A stretch of DNA of 64,000 nucleotides from Micropterus salmoides (lineage: Eukaryota; Chordata; Actinopteri; Centrarchiformes; Centrarchidae): NCBI RefSeq assembly GCF_014851395.1, contig NW_024041150.1, forward strand, positions 24,851,225-24,915,224, in the 5' to 3' direction. Shown here one piece after another: positions 25,763-37,114 of the stretch (position 1 is the stretch's first letter; each line of letters opens with the position of its first letter). The notes under the pieces were generated by a model, which was not told the DNA's origin, ran no database searches, and saw only the letters and a program-made list of their open reading frames with translations. Position numbers and translations under genes: made by a program.

Positions 25763-26417
25763 TAGTGAGGTGCGATACCACTTAATTCCTTTACAATCCA
25801 ATACCAAGTAATACCCAGGCTGGTATTGATAGCGATACCAATACTTTTAACATATTTTATTTCTAGTTTAAAGTCACCTCCCTCCTCCCGTTTCTGTATT
25901 TGAGAGAAATAAGGAGTTGGCTGTAGCCTTACCAATTCAAAATAATAGCTGCATAATTACAAGACATCAAACTACTGTCATATTCTTTAATTATAATAAA
26001 AATTTCCTGCTCAGAACTGACGCTCCATAACATCATCATATTATTTTGACTTAATCTCAGATGTTTAGCAAAGTTTGCAATGTTGCCAAAGTATTTCACT
26101 GTCAAGTCACATTATTACCTTCACAGCTAAAATATAGCCAGACATGGAAATGGCTGCAGTGAATCACTTCAAAGAAGCTCCGTCACAGAGCCGTAGCGCA
26201 AGCATGACTCTGACAGGCGGAAGGAAAAGTAGTTCTTATCAACCAAGTAGCCTATAATTAGACCATCCTGGCGACAGTAAGATACTTATGATAAAACACA
26301 CACTCACTCCAAATTACTGATTTTAGATATCAACCCTTTTATATGAGTATCGATCCTAGAGCAGGAGACATTGGTATCAGAAATATCAATACTTTAGGAT
26401 CGATCCGCACATCACTA
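25763..26417. mobile_element. hAT-type MITE, 655 bp, perfect 8-bp target duplication
   Basis: The termini TAGTGAGGTGCGATACC and (reverse complement of the right end) TAGTGATGTGCGGATC form inverted repeats. TTGTAAAG flanks both ends (25755-25762 and 26418-26425). The interior has short GGTATTGATAGCGATACC-like palindromes and no transposase. It lies about 540 bp upstream of the cpz start codon. Confidence 0.9.
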
Positions 26418-26461
26418 TTGTAAAGCTAATCTAGAAGGTTTAACCTTAAAGCAACTTCAAA

Positions 26462-27330
26462 TATACACTCACCGGCCACTTTATTAGGGACACCTGTTCA
26501 ATTGCTTGTTAACACGAATAGCTAATCAGCCAATCACATGGCAGCAACTCAATGCATTTAGGCATGTAGACGTGGTCAAGACAACTGGATAAAGTTAAAA
26601 CCGAGCATCAGAATGGGGAAGAATAGAGATTTAAGTGACTTTGAGCGTAGCATGGTTGTTAGTGCCAGATGGGCTGGTCTGAGTATTTCAGAAACTGCAG
26701 ATCTACTGGGATTTTCATGCACAACCATCTTACAGAGAATGGTTCAAAAAAGAGCAGCAATTGTGTGGACGGTTGGCTACAGATGGGCTACAGCAGCAGA
26801 AGACTACACTGGGTGCCACTCCTGTCAGAGCTGTAAGAACAGGAAACTGCTACAATTAACACAGGCTCACCAAAACTGGGCAATGGAAGATTGTAAAAAC
26901 GTTGCCTGGTCTGATGAGTCTCGATTTCAGCTGCGACATTCAGATGGGTAGGGTCAAAATTTTGTGTTAACATGAAAGCATGGATCCATCCTGCATTGTA
27001 TCAACAGTTCAGAATGGTGGTGGTGGTGTATTGGTGTGGGGATTATTTTCTTGGCACACTTTGGGCCCCTTAGTACCAAATGAGCATCGTTTAAACACAA
27101 CAGCCTACCTGAGTATTGTTGCTGACCATTTCATCCCTTAATGACCACAGTGTACCCATCTTCTGATGGCTACTTCCAGCAGGAAGAACATGACAATGCG
27201 TTCACTGTACTCCAATGGCTTCCACAGTCACCAGATCTCAATCCAATAGAGCACCTTTGGGATGGGGTGGAACAGGAGACTTGCATCATGGATGTGCAGC
27301 CAACAAATCTGCAACAACTCCCCTAATTGT
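26462..27330 (+). mobile_element. Decayed Tc1-like transposon, 3' end missing
   Basis: It starts with the terminal repeat TATACACTCACCGGCCAC. The frame at 26613 begins MGKNRDLSDFERSMVV, followed by a helix-turn-helix-type stretch (GLSISETADLLGFS). Later pieces give the first catalytic region NVAWSDESRFQL (26909-26935) and, in another frame, WLPQSPDLNPIEHLWDG, which holds the acidic residue of the DD34E triad. Frameshifts and a stop after the first D show it is a pseudogene. The matching right terminal repeat is absent. Confidence 0.88.
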
Positions 27331-27807
27331 GACCTTAACTTTGCTGACAAACACTAACTACAGTCCGATCCTGACCTCTGCGTATATTGCCACACAGCAT
27401 TCCCTATACAAACCTTTGGAGAAAACTTTTGTTTTACCTGTTATCCAGCACCAAGATGCGACTCAAAAGATATCTTCTATATGCCTGGAAACATAATGTA
27501 AAATGTTTGCTGTGGGTGAAACAAACATTAACGTCCTGCACAACAGACTTAACGTAAGTTACAGCGAAGAAGAGCAGCAGAAAGCAGACATCTGTGTGAT
27601 GCCATAGCCATAAGAAAAGGTCATTTAACTGAATCACATAGTAATGTTCAAATGGGACTAAGCTTATAATAACTGTTATAAGTCTGTCCGTCTTTGCCCA
27701 AAGATATGTGCAGATTTTATGTGCAGACAAACTATAACCCAAGTTCAGTAAGACATACTTATATTATGCATTGTAGATAGGTTGAAGTTTTTTCTTATAC
27801 TGTGTGT

Positions 27808-30800
27808 TCAGGTGCGTATGGACTTGGGAGGCTTAGTCTGGGAATCCTCGTACTCCTCCGCCAGGGCGAACAGGTCGCTGAACCTGCAGGAGGAGGAAGT
27901 GATTATCAGCCGCCGCAGTGATGTCACAGAAAAAAAATAAAATTTTTCATGAAAGGAGAAGAGTGGGTTTGTTCCTAATTAAGAACAATTTGGCCATGCC
28001 TATGAAGGGGATGCTAATAGCCAACAATAACCTTATCACTGTACACATCATATTTTAGCATTTTTCTGAGATAGACTACAAAAACCCCCACAAATAGTAC
28101 ATTTCATTACATTAACATTTCATATTACTTGTTGTTGATATTGACATTTCTGTGAGTACACTGAGTACTTACATTGCAGGTTTTGAAGACATCCGTCATC
28201 CGCTGGCAGGTTCACTGGGAGGTCACGGAGGGCCGGATAGCATCTCATGTGTACCTCGTGTTGTTCCTAGATTGACAATCAGAATTAATTATTATTATTC
28301 AAATATTTTTACAGCAAATCCAGCCATAAAGTGTAACAGTTCTACCAATGTAATTCTAAAATAATAATAATGATGGCAATAACAACAAATCCATCCAGCT
28401 GCAACTACTAGAAGACAAGTCAAATTTAAACAAACACAGTGACTCAAACAATGGGTGAGAAATAGAAGCTAACTATAACCTTAAACATGACAATAGAAGA
28501 CATTTGGAAGCCAGTGCAGTACGGCTGGACCCAAATATTCGACTATTCATTGGGTTGGTATTCAGTTTTCAATTTTGGGATGTGGAGATTCGCACAAGCA
28601 CCTACAGTTCTGTCCCGCACAATGCTGCACATGCACCAGCTTGCACCACCCTTTTCAGTTTCTTTGTTGCTGTATCATACAGCAACAGACACATACAGGC
28701 TGCTATCTGTCCGCTTTCAACTTCCATTGTCAGACGTATGTTTTACTGCACAAAAACACAGCTCGCGTTTTGAACTTTTTCACACATGATTCTGTGCTAA
28801 CAATCGCAGGTGTGCTGCTTGTGGAGAAGGCCTACAGTACATCTCTCTCTGTTTGCATCTCTGCAACTGTCATGTACCGGAAAACTTACAAAATTAAATG
28901 CAAATGAGAAATGACAATTGAAAGTAGATGAGAGTGTAGATTTTATCCAAAGTGACTTACAATTGCTATACATGTCAGAGGTTGCACACCTCTGGAGCAA
29001 CGAGGGGTTAAGTGTCTTGCTCAGGGACACAATGGTGACTGACCATTATGTGATTAACATTGTTGCTACGGCAAAGGTAATCTTAAACTCACCTGAAGGT
29101 CATAAATCCTGAGGATCTCTGCAGGGCCTCTGCTCTCTTGGCCTTCTGCCTGTACAGGGCAATCAGTTGTGGTATGTAGCTCTCAAGCTCGCAGTAGAAT
29201 TGGTTGCATAGGTTCAACCTTTGTAAAACAAACTCAGGAAACACCTGCAAACACATAAATGTATGCAGATTAATGGTTTCCAACTTGGGCCTTGCGAGAA
29301 AAACATAATGCATCAATTAATTGTTTTAATCTCCTAAGACTTGAGCTTTGATTCTGTGTGCATTTTTAATTTCTCTTGGTTATTTGGGATAAGTAGGACC
29401 TAATAAGTATAAAAAACTAAACATCGACTTTGAACAGGAAGTACTTTTTGAAAAAAAATTATGTCCTCGTATGGGACATTGGGTCTATTTTACTACAAAA
29501 TGCAATAAAGTCACCAATGTGTAATACAGTAGAAAACTGTTTATTTCAACAGAAACATGTTTCCAATCACAAAAGAACATGGCTGTGCAAAATTGCAAAC
29601 AGTATGAGTTTGAACGTGTATGTTTTCTGATTTGCGGGTAAGGCAAAATTAAAATAAAATTGATGCAAAAAAAGTTATACATTTCATCAACTGTAGCGTT
29701 GAGAGACTGTTTGCAAGGGACACAGCATTTGTACAGTTCGAAAGAACTTATATGAGTGTCCATGTACTGTTCTACATAGTCCAATGGTTGCCAATTTTGG
29801 ACCTCATGCAGCCTTTCATCTTCAGCCTTAAATGGAACCACGTCTGGACCGAATTGAGCAGATTTACAGCGCTGTCCATGCTTATGTTTGCACACAGGTC
29901 TGCTGGATCTCTGCATTTTCAACATTGCTTTGCTCTTCACTTCTTTGCTTTCTCTTCTCTTCATTGCTTTGCTCTGATCATTTTTGCTCTCCATTGCTTT
30001 GCTCTTCTCTCTTCACAAACTACACACAGAACGTGACGTGGGCTGGTTCATAAGGGGAATATCACTAGAAAGATCCAACCTTTACATGTTACATGGGCTC
30101 GCCCCCACTTCACTGTGAAGAGCTTTGAGTTTCCATGATAAAACGCTATATAAATGTAATGCATTGTTATTATTATTATTACTACTACACTTGGTAAGGG
30201 TAGTAGTCAAACACACTAAGAGACAGTGAGTTGCAAGCATTTCACAAATGTGTGAAAACGCAACCCACATACAGTGGGGAAAGACAAGTATTTGATACAC
30301 TGCTGATTTTGCAGGTTTTCCTACTTACAAAGCATGTAGGGGTCTGTAATTCTTATCATAGGTACACTTCAACTGTGAGAGACGGAATCTAAAACAAAAA
30401 TCCAGAAAATCACATTGTATGTTTTTTAAATAATTAATTTTCATTTTATTGCATGACATAAGTATTTGATCACCTACCAACCAGTAAGAATTCTGGCTCT
30501 CACAGACCTGTTAGTTGTTCTTTAAGAAGCCCTCCTTTTCTCCACTCATTGCCTGTATTAACTGCACCTGTTTGAACTCGTTACCTGTATAAAAGACACC
30601 AGTCCACACACTCAATCAAACAGACTCCAACCTCTCCACAATGGCCAAGACCAGATCGCTGTGTAAGGAGATCAGGGATAACATTGCAGACCTGCACAAG
30701 GCTGGGATGGGCTACAGGGCAATAGGCAAGCAGCTTGGTGAGAAGGCAACAACTGTTGGCGCAATTATTAGAAAATGGAAGAAGTTCAAGATGACGGTCA

Positions 30801-32500
30801 ATCTCCCTCAGTCTGGGGCTCCATGCAAGATCTCACCTCGTGGTGCATCAATGATCATGAGGAAGGTGAGGGATCAGCCCAGAACTACACGGCAGGACCT
30901 GGTCAATGACCTGAAGAGAGCTGGGACCACAGTCTCAAGAAGAGCCATTAGTAACACATTACGCCGTCATGGATTAAAATCCTGCAGCGCACGCAAGGTC
31001 CCCCTGCTCAAGCCAGCGCATGTCCAGGCCCGTCTGAAGTTTGTCAATGACCATTTGGATGATCCAGAGGAGGAACGGGAGAAGGTCATGTGGTCTGATG
31101 AGTCAAAAATAGAGCTTTATGGTTAACGCCACTCACCGTGTTTGGAGGAAGAAGAAGGATGAGTACAACCCCAAGAACACCATCCCAACTGTGAAGCATG
31201 GAGGTGGAAACATCATTCTTTGGGGATCCCTGCTGCAGTGTGTGCAAACCTGGTCAAGAACTACAGTAAACGTATGATCTCTGTAATTGCAAACAACGGT
31301 TTCTGTACCAAATTAAGTTCTGCTTTTCTGATGTATCAAATACTCATGTCATGCAATAAAATAAATATAAATTAATTATTTAAAAATCATACACTGAGAT
31401 TTTCTGGGTTTTTGTTTTAGATTCTGTCTCTCACAGTTGATATGATAAAAATTACAGAACTCTACATGCTTTGTAAGTTGTACTCCCCACTGTAGGCTAA
31501 CTATAGTATATAGCACTTAGAGCACAATATAGTGTATATATAGAGTACTCCCTAATTAACAGCATCTTCGCTTGTTACTTTTAAAAAAGTTTTTGAAAAA
31601 ACAAGTTCCAACCATAAAATTTTATTAGGATTTTTACCTTTTCCACTTTGCTGCAGAAGGTATTTGTTATTGACGCGATCTTGTTTTTCCACGAATTAGT
31701 GTATTTTGGTTTTGCTACCACTAGATGGCACAGGCAACTGTCCACTAAAGTGCAATTTATACTTCTGCGTCAAATCGATGGCGTAGATGACAGCGTAGGC
31801 TGCGGGGCTACGCCGTCGCCTGACGTGCACCTCCACCAAAATGTAACTACACGTCGAGTCAACGCAGACCATAAGCTCTGTGATTGGTCGGCTGGGTAGC
31901 CTTGCAATGCCTCCGAGCCGACCGGAAGTACCCCGTGCTTTGAAGTAACATTTACTAGCGGCCAAAACGGCGGCTGTAACACAGTGAATCAATATATTAG
32001 ACCGCCGCAACCCGAGCGAAATGACTCGTTTCGCTATCAGAATGTGATCCATTTGGTCGGTAACATTTGAAAAGACTACACCAGCCGCACGTATACAATT
32101 TTACCCCCATTTACGTTAACGGAGCGCCTGCTCGGCCGGCAAAAGTCCACTGTGTTGACAGTGGATGCTATAGCGCTACTGCCGACTAGCGTTTGGGGGT
32201 GTAATTGCAGAATGACGGACACACCTACGCACAAGTATAAATGCATGGCTACGTGCATAGCCTATGGCGTAGGTACGCACATAGACCCTACGCAGGAGTA
32301 TAAATGGGCCTTAAGAAGGAGTATAGGTCTCAGTAGCTGAATTAAGTATAAAGTGCAGGGATCCCAAGATCTAATATCCCCATATGAGGACACAGGGTCT
32401 CATGAGCAGCATGGCTGGCTAAATGGCAAAAACAATAGTTTTTACCTGAGAAATTAACATTGACCACTGCATTGACAAGAAAAGAAAATGCAGGGTCATT
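27808..32500 (-). CDS. Unidentified gene, last four exons
   Basis: Four minus-strand segments with clean AG/GT borders join in phase: 32500-32446, 31720-31638, 29244-29093, 27883-27808 (stop TGA 27808-27810). The joined C-terminus has about 121 residues, is mostly helical in character, and includes VFPEFVLQRLNLCNQF, IPQLIALYRQKAKRAEALQ and RFSDLFALAEEYEDSQ. The last two exons are the best supported: they have strong splice sites and the final exon has a duplicate elsewhere. The first two rest on splice signals and phase only, and the acceptor at 31721 is weak. The upstream part was not found. I do not recognise the family, and no function is assigned. Introns contain a SINE, a piggyBac-like fragment and a Tc1 element, so it may be a degraded gene. 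It lies between cpz and gpr78 in the same orientation. Confidence 0.5.
28940..29055 (-). mobile_element. V-SINE-like copy, reversed
   Basis: The reverse complement matches the SINE at 1878-2030, including CAATTGTAAGTCACTTTGG and GAGGTGTGCAACCTCTGAC. The head is shortened. It ends about 40 bp from the exon at 29093-29244. Confidence 0.7.
29631..29904 (-). pseudogene. piggyBac-type transposase N-terminal fragment
   Basis: The minus frame at 29485-29994 contains QPLDYVEQYMDTHI followed by KQSLNATVDEMYNFFCINF. This resembles the start of the piggyBac transposase domain (PLDYF..., then SLNxTxDExxxFLGI). The catalytic aspartates that follow in intact proteins are absent, and no TTAA-flanked terminal repeats were found. 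The assignment is by remembered motif pattern only. Confidence 0.45.
29915..30010. repeat. Low-complexity TTGCTTTGCTCTTC repeats
   Basis: Repeated variants of TTGCTTTGCTCTTC and CTTCTCTTC span about 95 bp, giving spurious open frames on both strands. Confidence 0.7.
30085..30180 (+). repeat. LINE/SINE 3' tail with TTA microsatellite
   Basis: GTGAAGAGCTTTGAGTTTCC and AACGCTATATAAATGTAATG are followed by repeated ATT units, the usual 3' end of L2-type LINEs or SINEs. Confidence 0.5.
30270..31494 (+). mobile_element. Tc1-like transposon with long inverted repeats, internally deleted
   Basis: The ends TACAGTGGGGA and TCCCCACTGTA begin and end with TA. The inverted repeats extend about 200 bp inward, with ATACTTGTC/AGTATTTGAT and TGCATGACAT segments mirrored on the right as GTATCAAATACTCATGTCAT. 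The transposase frame 30641-31126 starts MAKTRSLCKEIRDNIADLH, with paired helix-turn-helix regions (GYRAIGKQL, then TRQDLVNDLKRAG), and reaches the first catalytic block VMWSDESKIELYG. A frameshift follows, the sequence continues with HRVWRKKKDEYNPKNT, and then the rest of the catalytic domain is deleted. It cannot make active transposase but has both ends. Confidence 0.93.
31744..32313. mobile_element. MITE with ATTTATACTYCTGCGT termini
   Basis: The left end TAAAGTGCAATTTATACTTC and the reverse complement of the right end (TTAAGGCCCATTTATACTCC) are inverted repeats followed by TGCGT on both sides. The interior is GC-rich with many TACGC/GCGTA words and no transposase. TTA/TAA at the borders would suit a PIF/Harbinger-type element, but that is inference. 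Confidence 0.7.
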
Positions 32501-32519
32501 CTGCAAATTTCTTTAACAT

Positions 32520-34700
32520 AACTTTTTTTTTGTTTTTTCGTTTTGCTGCATCAAAGTGAAAGATTATGTTGCTAAGAAATGAGTTAGCAATCAAATATAT
32601 TTTAAACTAGACTAACTGTATAATATTTCATCATTTAGCTTCTATCTGAAGCAACATTCCCACACCAACACAGACCCTTGTGTTTTTTTTCTCAACAGTG
32701 CCATTTTTGGTCTGAACAGGGTTGAGACAGAATTTCAGTCAGGTACTAAATAGTTTAAGAACCATAAAGGAGTCATTTAACCATCTCATCATAAGTTTAT
32801 AACAGCCTTTAACAGAGCTTACACTTAATGATGTAATAGATCTACAGTTTTCTCGGCTTTTGATCACTGCCAATCATTTCTGGAAGAAATCTGAGAATTT
32901 TAAATTGCTAAATATACATATTCATTATAAAATCTCACAGTCATAGCTGGACTAATGCACTTTTCTAAAACAGTACAATATCCCTCCTACGTCTCAAGTC
33001 AGGGCTAAAATATCTTCTTTCATGTTAAAATGTCATCCACTGTGAAATGTTGCTGGCTCCAATTCTAGCAGTGTAGTATTTTTTATATCCTCAGTATGTC
33101 TGATTAGCAAGCCAGCAATTGACGCAGAAATATGCAAATTGATAACATACCTTGGATAGCTGTAGTGCCACTCAATACTGTGTTTGATTCTGTGAGAGCA
33201 AATATAACAAACAATATAAAGATTTCCCATTAGCCAGTCAACAAGAACATCATCAAATGCTGATTTTCTTAAAAAATACAATATTTTATAATTTATCTGA
33301 CTCACAAATATCAGAGCTGCTTTCGCAAGTCAGGTGATTATGGACATGATGAAATTCCTTCAGCAGCACTCTCTACAGTCCTTAATGTTCACACAAAATA
33401 TGAACACCAACTTTTGATTAGTTTACAAAATAAAGGCCATGTAAACACTTCTCACAAACATGTGATATGGACAGAGTTTATTGTTGTGATAAATGTATTT
33501 AGTCTTTAAGACTTAGTTACCAGTTTATTTGGTACATCTAGCTAAATTTAAAGCAGTCTAATCCAACATTTCTGCAATAAATCCTCCCTTCATAAAAATG
33601 TCTTGTTCAGTTTTTGTTGCAACTGTATGATCGTTTTGGATCACATGGACTGGTGTTTCTGATATTTTGTCTATATTTATATCAGTGAGGCCATGCTAAA
33701 TAAAAGAGACTCAGCTGTTTATAACACAATACAGTACAGACCACAAACTAAATCTACCAAAATGAACAAATAATAATATTAGATTTAAATAAAAACTGAA
33801 CATTCCTCAGCAACTTTCATTACCACAGTGGAAAAATATTCCTTTACAAATACATATTACAGCCACTTCAGATGAGGCAACTTGTGTCTGCAATTGAAGG
33901 GCTGAGCGGTTTATTAGGTTCCCCGCTGACAAAATAAAACATTCAGCCATGCGTCAACACTATATCAGGATACGTCTTACAGAAATGTCTTTGAAGCTCG
34001 AGGAAACACAGCGCTCAGGTTTACTTGACTTTTGGTCTATTTAAACAGATTACAACAGATATAAGTTAAATATAAAACATATTAAATACTTATCATACAA
34101 ACATAATTACACAGTTCCAACTGATCTGACTTGAAAATCTCCCAACTGGAGGGGTTTTCATATCAAATTTAACCTATATCAGTGAAAGTAGGTGTAGAGT
34201 TATCTGGGGTGTGGCTTCAGTGATTGCCTTAAACTCGAAAAAGGCTTAGGAGATGACAGAGGACACTTTGACAACTCGTTCCTTAAAATCTTCTTTCTTT
34301 GCATTTATTTAGTTTTCCACAACCATCAGTTGTGATTCATTCATTATCAATGGAGTTTAATAGGTTGATAACCTTTAAATGCAACCAGAAAAAATAAATA
34401 AATAAATAATATTCCAATTGTACACCGTCAGCATTTGTGACTCAAATTAAACACATGATCAATAATAAATGTATTAATCACATCCAAATAAATAAAGCAG
34501 TTCTTCTAAGAATAAAGATTAATCCAAATAAAAATTCAACTTTAAACACAGCTCTTAAATAAACAAGTTAATTATGCTTCTCCAAGTATAACCACTATAT
34601 CGACTACTAACTTAATTGAATCATGTTCACATTTCCACTCTGAATGACGTAATAATGTAAAGAAACAATATCCTCCGCTATCATGACTCACGACCACCAA
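32520..34700. other. Intron or intergenic, no assigned gene
   Basis: Mostly AT-rich. A 39-nt minus-strand segment at about 33151-33189 has a good acceptor (TTTGCTCTCACAG) and donor (AAG then GTATG) and is open in two frames. It does not join in phase to the exon at 32500, so it was not added to a gene. Confidence 0.35.
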
Positions 34701-35377
34701 GCACATTAAACAGTCACTTAAACTAATGTTGTTAAATCAAAGCAGACAAAATAAACAAGCACACAGCACGATCCCAAAAGCGTCACACTAATCTTTTTAA
34801 ACAAACCATTATATCTTGCCGCATTCAAATCATTAAAAAATACCGGAGTCCAAATACACTTAAAAAAGAGATCATTCGCATACCAATAGCATCTCTGAGA
34901 TCTCCTGCACACTTTTGCACCCTCAGCTGTTAATCTTCGTTTCCTTCTCTTTCTTTGTCTAACTCGACCACATTTGCCGGAAACAGACCATGCTTGTGGG
35001 TCATATGCATGCGCAGAAACCCTAAGTAGCACATCTCGATAGGTAGCATAAATCGACAGAACACCTGCCCTAATTCTGGCTGCAGCGGAAACACCTCCGT
35101 GAACCTTCACCTCACACGAACTTCTCAGCTCAGGACTTCCCCTCCAGGTGATCTCCCAATCAATCAATGCCGCTATTGGTATTCGAGGAAATAATTTAAT
35201 AATTAAGCTACGAAAAAATGAAACCTGAATCAGTTTAATATTTGACATTCGTCTCAACAGTCAGTATTGTTCCACGTTATTATGTTTTTACTTTTTGAGG
35301 AACCATAAATCTTACTACAAACACTGCGTTCAGAAACAGTTTGTCAGCTCTCAGCCGGCCTGCAGATTTTCAATCCC

Positions 35378-35509
35378 CCTCTCTGCCTGGCCCTCTCCAC
35401 ACAACGCTCTGAAGCCTCAGTGACATACGGACAATCTCAACACCAATAGGCTATCGCGATTCAGCGTCATGTGTCTTCTTCCTTAGCGTTGCCTTCGTGT
35501 CGCTGGCCC
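35378..35509. repeat. Left arm of an inverted repeat pair
   Basis: From CTCTGCCTGGCCCTCTCC through CACCAATAGGCTATCGCG to TTAGCGTTGCCTTC, this is nearly identical to the reverse complement of 37115-37245. It differs at only a few bases over about 125 bp. The arms lie about 1.6 kb apart. Confidence 0.9.
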
Positions 35510-35917
35510 CGCCCCCTTACTAGTAACGTTAATTAAAGTAACGTTAACTAAGTTACAGCAGTTCAGTGCAAAGTGAACGTTAATGTTACCCCAGCTAACT
35601 TCAAGTAACATTAACATTAGCCTTTCTGTTAACATTACTACGCCTTAAAACAGAACTTTTTCACTTACCAGACCAGAGCGCATGTAACAAGGAGCAGCCC
35701 CAGATGAAAAATCATAAGTGTTGACGACTGTCTGGAAAGGTTTCAGCCACTGCTGATAAGGTACGTTAGCTTACGCTAGCTAACGGTTGCTAACGTTAAG
35801 GAATGAGGCAAAAAGCTGGGTTCTCTTGAACTTTGTAAATGAGTTATTAATTAACAGTTTTTCAGTCAACATTGTGCAATGTCGGGCAACATGTGTGTGC
35901 AGCAGGTGATGATATCC

Positions 35918-36061
35918 CTTCCTCCTCCTGCAGGTTCAGCGACCTGTTCGCCCTGGCGGTACAAGGATTCCCAGTCCAAGCCTCCTAAGTCCCGCCGTAA
36001 GGCTCTGGCCTCCTGCAGCGCCTTAGTACATAGCCCCACCTCCACCTGCTCCTCTGTGTGA
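35918..36061 (+). pseudogene. Inverted, frameshifted copy of the unidentified gene's last exon
   Basis: The sequence TTCCTCCTCCTGCAG (acceptor side) plus TTCAGCGACCTGTTCGCCC repeats the terminal exon at 27883-27808 in the opposite orientation. Upstream intronic bases are also similar, so this is a genomic duplication and not a retrocopy. Relative to the other copy, five bases (AGGAG) are missing after GCCCTGGCGG. This shifts the frame and stops it at a TAA shortly after. Beyond the shift the original frame would stay open to the TGA at 36059-36061. The shared stretch ends after AAGTCC. Confidence 0.75.
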
Positions 36062-37014
36062 GGACAACCTGAATTTGCATCTCGTTCTTTGATTGGTCCG
36101 TTTCAAAACCACAACGGAAATTAGATATTTAATGTGTCTGATTTGTGAAACCAGGAAGCAGCTTTGTGTCTTCACCAAGAAGGAAACGCCAGGTTTGTAA
36201 AGTGAAGCCTCAAACCTGCATTCTCTGTAACAGCCAGCAGGGAGAGTCTCCACTGGATCGTATATGGTCTCTTCAACACAGCGTGATGTTCATTTAGAGG
36301 AAAAAAGACCAGAAAGCAGGGGAGGCTTTAGGGCGGGGCTACCTTGTGATTGTCGCTATGTGACCCAAATATTACCATAATGGATGTTCAGTCTATGTTC
36401 AAGACAGAGCTGAACACCTGGAGTAGGCTGGAATAAAATACAGCTGCTCGTTACTTTCTATAAATTGAACAAAAAAATGTTCTGTTAGCTTCCTGCTCAG
36501 CTTCCAGTCTGAAGGGGAGATGTTTGTTTTCCTGCTTCACTCTTCCAGCCGTTTGGGAAAAGACTTTTGTTTTGTGAAGCTGAAGCATTTATTACCTGAC
36601 ACACCAACACCGTACTTTTACTGCCAGAATATTTTCCTCCTCTGAGATTCAGTAACTTCCTGTCACTCGGACAATCAAACACTGAGACCTCCAGATTAAA
36701 GGAGCTGCTCTGATAACAGCACCTGTCAGGTAGACATCCTCCTGGGTTTCGGCGGGGTCTTTCAAAATCAAAATTTATGGCCTTAAAGTCCTAAATTCGC
36801 TGAAGTTTCTGTTCTAGGTCTTAGATCATTTTAAACGGGTTATTTTTGTTTTTTCAACGTCCATGTAACGCAACCTCTAATGCTCATTGAAATACCCCCG
36901 CAGCGCTCAAGAATTGTTTGTTGTGTTTTGTTTTTTTCCTCCCGTGGTGTTGTAGTTGTTTGTCGCTAGTCCAAATCGGTCCAAATATTCGCTGTATTAC
37001 AACTACAAAGACTA

Positions 37015-37110
37015 ATGGTGCTTTCAGACCAAAAGCGAAGCGAGCGTTCGGGGCGGTGAGTTTACATACAAAGTCGATGCAAAGACGCGTAGAGCCGCGA
37101 TTTCCTGTTG
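37015..37110 (+). repeat. Fragment of a dispersed TIR-like repeat
   Basis: TGGTGCTTTCAGACCAAAAG, AGCGAAGCGAGCG and ACATACAAAGTCGATGC are phrases of a common fish DNA-element family. It runs directly into the right inverted-repeat arm, which may be part of the same family. Confidence 0.5.
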
Positions 37111-37114
37111 GGCG

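Noticed and set aside
29752..30053. Plus-strand frames rich in Cys/Phe/Leu
   Set aside because: They are translations of the low-complexity TTGCTTTGCTCTTC repeats.
33151..33189. 39-nt segment with good acceptor and donor
   Set aside because: It cannot be joined in phase to the next candidate exon (32500-32446), and I found no intermediate exon that would fix the phase.
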